Of a stretch of DNA of 64,000 nucleotides, positions 55,047 through 63,710 are shown piece by piece. The stretch comes from Hephaestia caeni (GTDB lineage Bacteria; Pseudomonadota; Alphaproteobacteria; Sphingomonadales; Sphingomonadaceae). The position numbers were made by a program, and so were the translations under genes. The stretch's first letter is position 1, and every line of letters begins with the position of its first letter. Location: contig NZ_QXDC01000003.1 in NCBI RefSeq assembly GCF_003550065.1, positions 1,151,001 to 1,215,000 on the forward strand. The letters run 5' to 3'. A model generated the notes under the pieces. That model saw only the letters and a list, made by a program, of their open reading frames with translations, did not search any database and had not been told where the DNA came from.

Positions 55047-55946
55047 ATGACCACTGCCGTCTCCCCTGCGCGCGCCTTTGCCGTCGGCGCGTTCGGGATC
55101 GCCACCTTCTCGTGCATGGATGCGGTGATGAAGGGGCTGGTGATCGCGATCGGCATCTACGACACGATGTTCTGGCGCAGCGTGATTGCGGCCGGGTTCA
55201 CCGCGGCGCTCTGGCTCGCGTTGTGCCGCCGCCGGCCGACCCGTGCGGCGCTGCGCCTGCACCTCGTGCGCGGCACGGTCTCCACTGTCATGGCGCTGCT
55301 GTTCTTCTGGGGGCTCGCGCGCGTCCCGATGGCGCAGGCGCTCGCGCTCAGCTACGTCGCGCCGCTGCTCGCGCTCGCGCTCGCGGCGGTCCTGCTCAAG
55401 GAACGCGTGCCGCGGGCCGCGATCGGGGCGTCGCTCATCGCCTTTGCCGGTGTCGGCGTGATCCTGATCGGCCAGGCGCGCGCCGATCTCGGGCATGACG
55501 CCTTTGTCGGCGCGATCGCGATCCTTGTCTCGGCCTTCTGTTATGCATGGAACATCATCCTGATGCGCCAGCAATCGCTCGCTGCCGATCCGATCGAGAT
55601 CATCTTCTTCCAGAGCGTGGTGGTCGCGGTGTTGCTCGCGCTCGCCGCGCCGTGGCTGGCGTCGCCAATTTCCGTCGAGCATGCGCCCGCGCTCGTGCTT
55701 GCGGCGTTCCTCGCGACGGCATCGCTCGGCATCCTTGCCTGGGCCTATGCCCATGCGCCCGCCAGTTACCTCGCGCCCACCGAATATACCTCGTTCCTGT
55801 GGGCGGCCTTCTTCGGCTACACGATCTTCGGTGAGATCGTCTCGGTCTGGACGATCGCCGGTGCGGCGCTGATCGTCGGGGGCTGCGTCGCCGCCGCCCG
55901 CCGCAAGCCCGAACCTTTTGCCCAGGCCGAGACGATGGTGCCATGA
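55047..55946 (+). CDS. DMT-superfamily (EamA) transporter
   Basis: 299 residues from ATG 55047 (a TTG two codons earlier is possible). About ten membrane helices in two EamA repeats: GIATFSCMDAVMKGLVIAIG, FWRSVIAAGFTAALW, ALALSYVAPLLALALAAVLLKERV, AFVGAIAILVSAFCYAWNII, YTSFLWAAFFGYTIFGEI. Exporter of a small metabolite or amino acid; substrate unknown. Overlaps the following GNAT gene (ATGA). Confidence 0.92.
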   Translation: MTTAVSPARAFAVGAFGIATFSCMDAVMKGLVIAIGIYDTMFWRSVIAAGFTAALWLALCRRRPTRAALRLHLVRGTVSTVMALLFFWGLARVPMAQALALSYVAPLLALALAAVLLKERVPRAAIGASLIAFAGVGVILIGQARADLGHDAFVGAIAILVSAFCYAWNIILMRQQSLAADPIEIIFFQSVVVAVLLALAAPWLASPISVEHAPALVLAAFLATASLGILAWAYAHAPASYLAPTEYTSFLWAAFFGYTIFGEIVSVWTIAGAALIVGGCVAAARRKPEPFAQAETMVP

Positions 55947-56425
55947 CGCTGACGATCCGCCCCGCCACGCCCGACGATGTGCCCACGATCCTGCGCCTCG
56001 TCCGCGAACTCGCTGCCTTCGAGCGTGCCCCGGATGCGGTCGAGGCAACCGAAGCGACGCTTGCCGAGGCGCTGTTCGGCGCGCATCCGGCGGCCGAGGC
56101 GGTGCTCGCGGCGCGTGACGGCGCGCCCCAGGGCTTCGCGCTCTTCTTCCACAATTTTTCGACCTGGACGGGGCGGCGCGGGCTCTATCTCGAGGATCTC
56201 TACGTTACGCCCGAGGCGCGCGGCGCGGGCGTCGGCGCCGCGTTGCTGCGGCATCTCGCCGGCGTCGCGATCGATCGCGGCTGCGGCCGCTTCGAATGGG
56301 CGGTGCTCGATTGGAACGAACCCGCCAGAGCCTTCTATGCCCGGATGGGCGCCGAGTTGATGGCCGACTGGCGGATCGAGCGCGTCACGGGCGACGCGCT
56401 CGTCCGGCTTGCTGAGCCATTCTAG
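55943..56425 (+). CDS. GNAT N-acetyltransferase (diamine acetyltransferase-like)
   Basis: 160 residues from ATG 55943, coupled to the transporter by a 4-bp overlap. GNAT signature: LYLEDLYVTPEARGAGVGAALLRHLAGVAIDRGCGRFEWAVLDWNEPARAFYARMGAELM, the pattern of spermidine/spermine and thialysine acetyltransferases (WNEPAxxFYxxxGA). The pairing with an exporter would fit acetylation of an amine before or after export, which is inference. Confidence 0.92.
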   Translation: MTLTIRPATPDDVPTILRLVRELAAFERAPDAVEATEATLAEALFGAHPAAEAVLAARDGAPQGFALFFHNFSTWTGRRGLYLEDLYVTPEARGAGVGAALLRHLAGVAIDRGCGRFEWAVLDWNEPARAFYARMGAELMADWRIERVTGDALVRLAEPF

Positions 56426-56447
56426 AGTTTATTCCACTGACGTGGAA

Positions 56448-56555
56448 GCGGCGCCGGCCCTCTCCCTCACCCCACCACCCAAGACATTATACTGCATGGG
56501 TGGTGGGGTGGGGGAGAGGGCCGGTGCCGCCGCTGTTTCAGGGTAGCTGAAACAG
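56448..56555. terminator. Long inverted repeat and hairpin between convergent GNAT and ppa genes
   Basis: A 33-bp stem (56448-56480 with 56498-56530), broken only by two G-T wobble positions, with a 17-base loop, followed by a second hairpin CTGTTTCA/TGAAACAG (56533-56555). Together they fill the 153-bp gap and can terminate both genes. The arms contain the CCCTCTCCC motif of the C/T-rich repeats. Confidence 0.65.
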
Positions 56556-56578
56556 AATATAAGCACGGCCCCGAACGG

Positions 56579-57118
56579 TCAGGCCGCCTTCTGGCCGCCC
56601 GCGCGCTCGATCGCTTCGAGCACGATCCGCCTGGCTTCCTCGGCATCGCCCCATTTGCCGACCCGTACCCACTTTTCGGGCTCCAGATCCTTGTAATGGG
56701 TGAAGAAGTGCTCGATCTGCTGGAAGACGATCTCGGGCAGATCGTCCTTCTCGCCGACCTTGGTGTAATAAGGGAAGGTCGCGTCGACGGGCACGCAGAC
56801 CAGCTTCTCGTCGCCGCCATGCTCGTCTTCGAGGTGGAGCACCGCGATCGGGCGCGCGCGCACGACGCAGCCCGGCACGAACGGCGAGCGCGCGACGACC
56901 AGCGCGTCGATCGGATCGCCGTCGGGCGACAGCGTGTGCGGCACGAAGCCGTAATTGGCCGGGTAGCGCATCGGCGTGTGAAGGATGCGATCGACGAACA
57001 GCGCGCCCGATTTCTTGTCGAATTCGTACTTCACGGGCTCGCCGCCGACGGGCACTTCGATGATGACGTTGAGGCTTTCGGGGGGATTGTCGCCGATCGG
57101 CACCATGTCGATACGCAT
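56579..57118 (-). CDS. ppa: Inorganic pyrophosphatase (family I)
   Basis: 179 residues from ATG 57118; AGAGGAAGA upstream. Hydrolyses PPi to phosphate. Seen: VIIEVPVGGEPVKYEFDKKSGALFVDRI, MRYPANYGFVPHTLSPDGDPIDALV with the catalytic Asp cluster (DGDPID), LEDEHGGDEKLVCVP, and FFTHYKDLEPEKWVRVGKWGDAEEA. Length normal. Confidence 0.97.
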   Translation of the reverse strand: MRIDMVPIGDNPPESLNVIIEVPVGGEPVKYEFDKKSGALFVDRILHTPMRYPANYGFVPHTLSPDGDPIDALVVARSPFVPGCVVRARPIAVLHLEDEHGGDEKLVCVPVDATFPYYTKVGEKDDLPEIVFQQIEHFFTHYKDLEPEKWVRVGKWGDAEEARRIVLEAIERAGGQKAA

Positions 57119-57198
57119 TGGTCTTCCTCTTTCGAACACACGGGAACCGGCCCGTCCCGCAAGGGACGAGCCGGCACTATAACGATTGAAATGGCCCC

Positions 57199-59121
57199 TT
57201 AGGGGCGCGGTGCGAGCAGCCGGTCGAGCCCGGTTTCTCCCTTGCCCGTCTTTTCGAGGTGCGGATAGCGCAAGCCCCCGTGATAGTCGATGGCGATATC
57301 CTTGTAGAGATCGCCCGCCTGCACGAGCAGCCGGATCGGCTCCTTGTCCGTCTTGGCGTCGCGGATCGCGTTGTTGAGCCGGTCGGCCGAAAACGCCGCG
57401 CCGTTGATCGCGGTGATCGTGTCGCCCAGGTCGAGCCCCGCCTTGAACGCCGGGCTGTTCCAGATCACCGTCGATACCGCGCCCTTGTCATCGGTGCCGA
57501 GCCCAAGCGAATGCGTGGCGTCGACCCGGTGATAATTCTTCTGGATCGCCTTCAGATAGGCCGAGGGCTCGTCGGTATAGACCAGTTTGTAGCCGTTGTT
57601 GGTGAAGCCGGCGAGCGGCGCGTGCGTGCTCGTGTCGTTGAGGCGCTCGTTCAGGAACCCCGCCCAGTCATAGGGCTGGATGCCGTTCAGCGTCGCGACC
57701 ACATCGTCCAGCGTATAGGTCAGCACGCCCCAGTCGCCGTCGCGCATGCCGAAAAAGGCCTTGGCGAAATCGTCGATCGATTTCTTGCCGCCCGATTGCT
57801 GGCGCAGGATCGAATCGACCTCCATCCACACCAGCAGCCCCTCGTTGTAATAATCTTCGGAGCGCTGATAATTGGTCCAGCCCTTGGGCCGGCGCTGCGA
57901 GATGATCGGATCGTTGGTGGTGTCGATCAGCGGGCGCCACTGGCGGCCCGGCGTGTTGTCGTAATTGGCGGCGATATAGGCATAGGCGTCGAGCGTATCC
58001 TCCTTCGACACCAGCCCCGAGCGCGCCTGGAGGACATAGCCCCAGAACTGCGTCTGGCCTTCATAGACCCACAGCCCCGAATCGCGCATCGGCACCGAAT
58101 AATTGGGCGTCCACAGATCGGCGGGGCGGCGGAACTTGCCGTCCCAGCTATGGGTGAATTCGTGCGGCAGCAGGTTGCGCGCCGGCACCTGGTTCTTCCA
58201 GTCGGTGAAATAGCCGACATCGGCGCCGTCTTCCGAGCTGCGGTGATGCTCGAGCCCGATCCCGCCGAGATTGTCCGAGATCGTGAACAGGAAATGATAA
58301 TTGTCGTAATGCTGCGATCCGAAGGTCTTGACCGCCTGCGTCACCAGCCGCTTGTGCGCGTCGATCTGTTCGGGCGTCGCCTTCAACTCGTCGGGGGTAT
58401 CGGCGACGACATCGAGGAACACGCGGTCGCTCAGCGCGAACTGCTTGGTGTATTTGCCCGCGATCGTCGGCGAATCGATCAACGTCTCGTAATCGGTCTT
58501 CTGATACGCATAGCTCGATCCCGTCGCGTTCGACGGCAGCCCCGAATAGGCGGTCCATCCGGCCGGATATTTGACCGTCGCGGCAACCGGGATGCCCCGC
58601 GTGAAATAACCGGCGGGATAAAGGCTCACCGTATTCCATTGGAGACTCAGCATCTCGGGCGTCATCTGGATGCGGCCCTGGTTGGACTTGGTGGCCGACA
58701 GGAAGGTGAACGCGATATCGATCGTCTTGGCGCCTTCGGGCACGTCGATGTGATAGGCGTACATGTCCACCTTGTCGCGCGTCCACGGCAGCACCTTGCC
58801 GCCCGCGCGGAACACCAGCCCGGCGACCTTGTCGAGCGGCCCCGACGGCGAGTGATGTCCCGGAAGCCATTTGGGATAGAGGAAGGTCATCGGCCCGGCG
58901 GCGGCGACGGGCACGCTCTGGGTCACCTTGAACAGCCCCTGCGAGGTATCGCTGGCGTCGACGTTGATCGTGATCGTGCCCGGATAGGGCTTGTCGACCG
59001 GGGTCGGGATCGTCTCGCTGAACGGCACTGGCTGCGGCTTCGAATTGTCGATCTGCGCGGTGGCGGGGAACGCTGCGGTCGAGGCGAGCAGCGTCAGCGC
59101 GGCAAGGGCGGTACGATTCAT
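57199..59121 (-). CDS. M61 family glycyl-aminopeptidase with PDZ domain
   Basis: 640 residues from ATG 59121. Signal peptide MNRTALAALTLLASTAAFPA then TAQ. N-terminal beta domain, zinc site HEFTHSW with the third ligand Glu in GLWVYEGQTQFWG (the HExxH family form with Phe in the middle), then a C-terminal PDZ domain (about 525-605: GLGTDDKGAVSTVIWNSPAFKAGLDLGDTITAING). Matches the glycyl aminopeptidase of Sphingomonas capsulata type. Periplasmic peptide breakdown. Confidence 0.95.
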   Translation of the reverse strand: MNRTALAALTLLASTAAFPATAQIDNSKPQPVPFSETIPTPVDKPYPGTITINVDASDTSQGLFKVTQSVPVAAAGPMTFLYPKWLPGHHSPSGPLDKVAGLVFRAGGKVLPWTRDKVDMYAYHIDVPEGAKTIDIAFTFLSATKSNQGRIQMTPEMLSLQWNTVSLYPAGYFTRGIPVAATVKYPAGWTAYSGLPSNATGSSYAYQKTDYETLIDSPTIAGKYTKQFALSDRVFLDVVADTPDELKATPEQIDAHKRLVTQAVKTFGSQHYDNYHFLFTISDNLGGIGLEHHRSSEDGADVGYFTDWKNQVPARNLLPHEFTHSWDGKFRRPADLWTPNYSVPMRDSGLWVYEGQTQFWGYVLQARSGLVSKEDTLDAYAYIAANYDNTPGRQWRPLIDTTNDPIISQRRPKGWTNYQRSEDYYNEGLLVWMEVDSILRQQSGGKKSIDDFAKAFFGMRDGDWGVLTYTLDDVVATLNGIQPYDWAGFLNERLNDTSTHAPLAGFTNNGYKLVYTDEPSAYLKAIQKNYHRVDATHSLGLGTDDKGAVSTVIWNSPAFKAGLDLGDTITAINGAAFSADRLNNAIRDAKTDKEPIRLLVQAGDLYKDIAIDYHGGLRYPHLEKTGKGETGLDRLLAPRP

Positions 59122-59331
59122 GGGAGGCCTTTCGGCTGAAGGAAGGATGGCAGCAGGCTTACGATGCGCCGCGTCCGCGCATCAACCCTCGACCCGTGCT
59201 TTTCCCGCGATCAGTTGCGCAAAGCCAACACCTTGCGCCGCGCCGCCGCGCGGCGCCGGTCAGGGCGCGATTCGCCCGGCGGACGAAATGCTGGCGATTT
59301 CGCGACACCTCGCATAGAGAACGCCGCGCTT

Positions 59332-60597
59332 ATGGCCCGTATCGACACCCCCAACCGCATCCGCGGCACGCAGGACATTTTCGGCGAGGACGAGCGCCGC
59401 TTCGCGCGCGTCGCCGACGTGTTCGATCGCGTGCGACGGCTCTATTGCTTCCAGCGCCTCGAAATCCCCGTGTTCGAGGCGACGGCCGTGTTCGCGCGCT
59501 CGCTCGGTGAGACCACCGACGTCGTCTCGAAGGAGATGTACACGTTCGAGGATCGCGGCGGCGATTCGATCACGCTGCGCCCGGAATTCACCGCCGGTAT
59601 CGCGCGCGCCTATGTCACCAACGGCTGGCAGCAGCACGCGCCGCTCAAGCTTGCCGCGTCGGGGCCGGTATTCCGCTACGAGCGCCCGCAAAAGGGTCGC
59701 TTCCGGCAGTTTCATCAGCTCGACGCGGAGATTATCGGCGCCGCCGAACCGGCCGCCGATGTCGAACTGCTGACGCTCGCCGATCAATTGCTCCACGAAC
59801 TCGGCATCGCCGAGGGCGTGACGCTGCAACTCAATACGCTGGGCGATGCAGAGACGCGCGAGGCGTGGCGCGGGGCGCTGGTCGCGCATTTCGAGGCGCA
59901 CCGTGGCGACCTGTCCGAAGACAGCCTCGCCCGCCTCGACAAGAACCCGCTGCGCATCCTCGATTCGAAAGACTCGCGCGATCGCCCCATCGCCGACGCC
60001 GCCCCCGATATCGATGCGCACCTCACCAGCGAGGCCGGTGCCTTCTTCGAGGCGGTGGCCAGGGGTCTCGACGCCGCCGGCGTCGCCTGGACCCGCAACA
60101 GCCGCCTGGTGCGCGGCCTCGATTACTACCGCCACACCGCGTTCGAATTCGTCACCGACCGGCTGGGCGCGCAAGGCACCGTGCTCGCGGGCGGCCGCTA
60201 CGACGGGCTGATCGAGACCCTCGGCGGCCCCCCCACCCCCGGCGTCGGCTGGGCGGCCGGGATCGAACGGCTGGCGATGCTGATCGAGGAGCCGGCTGAA
60301 GGCGAGCCTCTATTTGCCGTCATTCCGGAGACTAGCGCACAAGAACGGAGAGCTCTCAGGGCTATTCGTCGGATGCGAGATCGTCGCTTACGTGTCACTA
60401 CCGCGTATCGCGGCAACGCTAAACGGCAGGCCGAACTCGCGAGGAAGCTTGGTGCGGACGCGTTAGTGTATGTGAAGGAAGACGGCATAAACGTAAGTGT
60501 CGTTCGCGAAACACCATTTGATCATTCCGATTTGGATTTGATGGTCCTTGAAGCGCTTCCGGTGAATTCGCTTTCTGGGGACGTTGACGATCAATGA
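59332..60597 (+). CDS. hisS: Histidyl-tRNA synthetase with atypical C-terminal domain
   Basis: 421 residues from ATG 59332. Class II catalytic core is standard: motif 1 region, [14 protein letters not shown], motif 2 [16 protein letters not shown] (from residue 114), [15 protein letters not shown], and motif 3 [28 protein letters not shown]. From about residue 320 (near 60290) GC falls from over 70 to about 43-58 percent and the anticodon-binding domain ([40 protein letters not shown]) lacks the usual GEDEL and SGEQ motifs, although the AYRGN...A...GA frame of that domain is still visible. Total length is normal, so this is a replaced or strongly diverged domain. Confidence 0.93.
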   Translation: MARIDTPNRIRGTQDIFGEDERRFARVADVFDRVRRLYCFQRLEIPVFEATAVFARSLGETTDVVSKEMYTFEDRGGDSITLRPEFTAGIARAYVTNGWQQHAPLKLAASGPVFRYERPQKGRFRQFHQLDAEIIGAAEPAADVELLTLADQLLHELGIAEGVTLQLNTLGDAETREAWRGALVAHFEAHRGDLSEDSLARLDKNPLRILDSKDSRDRPIADAAPDIDAHLTSEAGAFFEAVARGLDAAGVAWTRNSRLVRGLDYYRHTAFEFVTDRLGAQGTVLAGGRYDGLIETLGGPPTPGVGWAAGIERLAMLIEEPAEGEPLFAVIPETSAQERRALRAIRRMRDRRLRVTTAYRGNAKRQAELARKLGADALVYVKEDGINVSVVRETPFDHSDLDLMVLEALPVNSLSGDVDDQ

Positions 60598-60616
60598 CGA
60601 GCTTGATCACGTGTTC

Positions 60617-60683
60617 TTCCCCGGCGAAGGCCGGGGCCCAGCATCGGGCCGGCCGCAACTGGACCCCGGCCTTCGCCGGGGAG
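60617..60683 (+). repeat. Head-to-head palindrome pair, family A
   Basis: Left hairpin CCCCGGC/GCCGGGG at 60619-60637 followed by CCCAG, and inverted right unit from 60658 (ACTGGACCCCGGCCTTCGCC then GGGGAG). Lies between hisS and prfA, 20 bp after the point where the foreign-looking end of hisS stops. Confidence 0.75.
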
Positions 60684-60706
60684 GCGTGCGAGGTTATGGC
60701 GCGCGC

Positions 60707-61780
60707 ATGACCCGCATCTCTCCCGAACGGATCGCGCAGATCGAGGCGCGGCGGGATGAGTTGCAGGCGCTGATGGCGACCGGTGATCTTCCCGGCGATC
60801 GCTTCGTCCAGGTCTCGAAGGAATATGCCGAGCTGGAGCCGGTCGCCGCGGCGGCGGGCGATGTCCGCCGGCTGCGCGCCGAGGCGGAGAGCCTCGAGCA
60901 TATGACGACCGAGGCCGATGCCGAATTGCGCGCGATGGCCGCCGAGGAACTGGCCGACAATCAGGCAAAGCTCGCCGCCGCCGATCGTGCGCTCGCGCTT
61001 GCGCTGCTGCCGCGCGACGCCGCCGACGCGCGCCCCGCGATGCTCGAAATCCGCGCCGGCACCGGCGGTGATGAGGCGGCGCTGTTCGCGGGCGATCTCT
61101 TGCGCATGTACCAGCGTTATGCCGATGCGGAAGGGTGGCGCGTGGAGCTGATCTCGGCCTCGCCCTCGGACGCCGGCGGCTACAAGGAAGTCGTCGCCAG
61201 CGTGACGGGTTCGGGCGTGTTCGCCAAGCTCAAGTTCGAATCGGGCGTCCACCGCGTTCAGCGCGTGCCGGTGACCGAGAGCGGCGGGCGTATCCACACC
61301 TCGGCGGCGACGGTCGCGGTGCTGCCCGAGGCCGAGGACGTCGACGTCCAGATCGACGACAAGGATCTGCGGATCGACGTCTACCGCTCGTCCGGCCCCG
61401 GCGGCCAATCGGTCAACACCACCGATTCGGCGGTGCGCATCACCCATTTGCCCACCGGCCTCGTCGTCATCCAGCAGGACGAGAAATCGCAGCACAAGAA
61501 CAAGGCCAAGGCGCTCCGCGTCCTGCGCACCCGGCTCTACGAGGCCGAACGCGAACGGCTGCACGCCGAACGTTCGGGCACGCGCCGCGCGATGGTCGGC
61601 TCGGGCGACCGCTCGGAACGCATCCGTACCTACAATTTCCCGCAAGGCCGCGTCACCGATCACCGCATCAACTTGACGCTCCACCGCCTCCCCGAAATCC
61701 TCGAAGGCGAGATGGACGAGCTGATCGGCGCGCTGATCGCCGAAGATGAGGCCCAACGCCTCGCCGCGATCGATGGGTGA
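60707..61780 (+). CDS. prfA: Peptide chain release factor 1
   Basis: 357 residues from ATG 60707 ([20 protein letters not shown]). Recognises UAA and UAG stops. Stop-codon tripeptide PVT in [21 protein letters not shown] at 232-234 in [20 protein letters not shown], then the [17 protein letters not shown] and [19 protein letters not shown] blocks. Gly-Gly-Gln is methylated by PrmC, encoded next. Confidence 0.97.
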   Translation: MTRISPERIAQIEARRDELQALMATGDLPGDRFVQVSKEYAELEPVAAAAGDVRRLRAEAESLEHMTTEADAELRAMAAEELADNQAKLAAADRALALALLPRDAADARPAMLEIRAGTGGDEAALFAGDLLRMYQRYADAEGWRVELISASPSDAGGYKEVVASVTGSGVFAKLKFESGVHRVQRVPVTESGGRIHTSAATVAVLPEAEDVDVQIDDKDLRIDVYRSSGPGGQSVNTTDSAVRITHLPTGLVVIQQDEKSQHKNKAKALRVLRTRLYEAERERLHAERSGTRRAMVGSGDRSERIRTYNFPQGRVTDHRINLTLHRLPEILEGEMDELIGALIAEDEAQRLAAIDG

Positions 61781-61791
61781 TGGAGCAAAAA

Positions 61792-61815
61792 GCCCTTCCC
61801 CTTCAGGGGAGGGGC
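61792..61815 (+). repeat. C/T-rich palindrome before prmC
   Basis: CCCTTCCCC, TTCA, GGGGAGGGG: an imperfect copy of the palindromes between rpoB and rpoC. It lies between the prfA stop and the proposed prmC GTG, and its GGGGAGGGG arm is placed where a Shine-Dalgarno sequence would be. Confidence 0.7.
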
Positions 61816-61820
61816 TGAAG

Positions 61821-62627
61821 GTGCGACAAGGGCTCGCCACCGCCGCGGCCCAACTCGCCCCCGTCTCCGCCACCCCCCGCCTCGACGCCGAACTGCTGAT
61901 GGCGTATGCGCTCGGCATCACGCGTGAACGGCTCCTGCTCGCCCATCTCGACGATTGCGTCCCGCCGGCCTTCGCCGGCCTCGTCGCCCGCCGTCTCACC
62001 CATGAACCGGTCGCCTATATCACCGGCACCCGTGCCTTCTGGACGATCGAGCTGGCGGTCGGCCCCGGCGCGCTGATCCCGCGGCCCGACAGCGAAACGC
62101 TGATCGAGGCCGCGGTCGAGCATTTCGTCGGGCGCGCGCCCGCCACCATCCTCGATCTCGGCACCGGCCCCGGCACCTTGCTCCTCGCCGCGCTCGATCA
62201 GTGGCCGCGCGCGACCGGGCTCGGCGTCGATCGCAGCCGCGAGGCGCTGGCGATGGCGCGCGCCAATGCCGCGCGGCTGGGCAGCGCGGATCGCGCGCGC
62301 TTCGTCGAAGGCGATTGGGCGGCGGGCATCACCGGGTCGTTCGATCTCGTCCTCGCCAACCCGCCTTATGTCGGCACGCGCGAGGCATTGCCGCCCGAGG
62401 TCTGTGACCACGAACCCGCCGCCGCGCTCTATGCCGGGCCGGACGGGCTCGACGCGTATCGCGCGATCGTCCCCGATCTGCCACGCCTCGTCTCGCCGGG
62501 CGGCGTCGCGATCCTCGAGATCGGCCACGAACAGGCAGCATCCGTCGGCGCGCTCGTCACGGAAACGGGGCGGGCATGGCGTCTTCGCTGCGATCTTGCG
62601 GGAAGGTCGCGCGCGATCGTCACTTGA
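61821..62627 (+). CDS. prmC: Release-factor glutamine methyltransferase
   Basis: 268 residues from GTG 61821 (VRQGLATAAAQLAPVSATPR), which matches the family's usual start; an in-frame ATG at 61773 overlapping prfA would add 16 residues read through the repeat. N-terminal helical RF-binding domain, then class I methyltransferase fold: ILDLGTGPGTLLLAAL (SAM site), VDRSREALAMARANAARL, and NPPY at 180-183, which holds the Gln side chain. Methylates the GGQ of RF1 and RF2. Confidence 0.95.
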   Translation: MRQGLATAAAQLAPVSATPRLDAELLMAYALGITRERLLLAHLDDCVPPAFAGLVARRLTHEPVAYITGTRAFWTIELAVGPGALIPRPDSETLIEAAVEHFVGRAPATILDLGTGPGTLLLAALDQWPRATGLGVDRSREALAMARANAARLGSADRARFVEGDWAAGITGSFDLVLANPPYVGTREALPPEVCDHEPAAALYAGPDGLDAYRAIVPDLPRLVSPGGVAILEIGHEQAASVGALVTETGRAWRLRCDLAGRSRAIVT

Positions 62628-62886
62628 ACGATCCGTCGCGGCGTCCCATATTTCCTCTTGGCGAGCCGTCCCGCGCAAGCTAAGGGTGAATGCGGGGCTG
62701 GCACCTTCAACCATGTCGTTGAATTGAGGCCGTTGATCCACACCACCGTCATGATGCCGCTGACGTCCGGCGGCCGTGGCAGCTTGATCGCGCTGCATTG
62801 AACGGCGCGACTCATGCGGGAAACGCGCACCCGATGATTGCGCCGGACCGGGTTAGTTCACTGGACACAAGGACCATTAGACGTTG
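62628..62886. other. Intergenic DNA, no feature recognised
   Basis: 259 bp between prmC and the DUF4167 gene. No conserved-looking reading frame, palindrome pair or clear promoter was found. The final 40 bases (TTAGTTCACTGGACACAAGG) presumably hold the leader of the DUF4167 gene. Confidence 0.5.
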
Positions 62887-63564
62887 ATGAACAATCGGCA
62901 GGCCGGCCGCCGTCGCGGCCGTGGCGGACAGCGCTCGCAGGGCAACCCGCAGGGCGGCAATCGCATCGACAACCGCGCGCGGGGCAATGCGAATCAACTC
63001 TACGAGAAATACAAGAATCTCGCGCGTGACGCGCAGATGCAGGGGGATCGCGTCAACACCGAATATTACCTGCAATTCGCCGACCATTATTTTCGCGTGC
63101 TGAACGAGAACCGCTCGCGCGTGGAGGAGCATCAGCGCCGCCAGCGCGACGAGCAGGACGACGATAACGACGTCGAGGATGACGGCGAGGAGCAGCGCGC
63201 CGACGATCAGCGCCGCAGCTATCGCCGCCCGCAGGACGACGAGGGCGAGCGTCAGGATCGCCGTCCGGCGCGGGGCGGCCGCGATCATCGCGGCGGCGAC
63301 AATGACGACGACCGCGGCGACGCGGTGGAGCGTCCGCAGCCCGCCGCACCCGCGCCGGTTGCCGAGTCTGCGCAAGAAGACGCCGCGCCGCCGCCGCGCC
63401 GCCGGGGTCGCCCGCGCCGCGAACCGGCTGCGGTCGAGGGCGAGGCGAGCGACGCGCTCGACGCCGATCGCCTGCCGCCCGCGATCGCGACCGAGCCGGT
63501 TGAGGAAAAGCCGCGCCGCCGTCGCGGTCGCCCGCCCGCGAGCGAGACGCTGGCTGCCGAGTGA
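62887..63564 (+). CDS. DUF4167 protein, basic RNA-binding-like
   Basis: 225 residues from ATG 62887. N-terminal ~75 residues are the DUF4167 domain (RRGRGGQRSQGN, NQLYEKYKNLARDAQMQGDRVNTEYYLQFADHYFRVLNE), common in alphaproteobacteria downstream of prmC. The rest is disordered: Asp/Glu-rich, then RGG-like repeats (RPARGGRDHRGG), and two RRRGRPR AT-hook-like motifs. Suggests nucleic-acid binding; the role is unknown. Confidence 0.9.
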   Translation: MNNRQAGRRRGRGGQRSQGNPQGGNRIDNRARGNANQLYEKYKNLARDAQMQGDRVNTEYYLQFADHYFRVLNENRSRVEEHQRRQRDEQDDDNDVEDDGEEQRADDQRRSYRRPQDDEGERQDRRPARGGRDHRGGDNDDDRGDAVERPQPAAPAPVAESAQEDAAPPPRRRGRPRREPAAVEGEASDALDADRLPPAIATEPVEEKPRRRRGRPPASETLAAE

Positions 63565-63580
63565 TCGAAGCGCAAGCATG

Positions 63581-63618
63581 AAAAAGGGGCTGGTTCCGTC
63601 ACGGAGCCGGCCCTTTTT
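63581..63618 (+). terminator. Rho-independent terminator after the DUF4167 gene
   Basis: AAAAAGGGGCTGGTTCCG pairs with CGGAGCCGGCCCTTTTT around a TCA loop (one mismatch-type pair); it has an A-run before and a T-run after, so it can work in both directions. Confidence 0.9.
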
Positions 63619-63710
63619 CGTTGCGGCGCTTTCCGTCCGATACTTTCCTTATTGTCCCGCGCGTGAGACACTTGGCCGTCGGACTCGGATCAGGTGATGG
63701 GAGAACAGCC

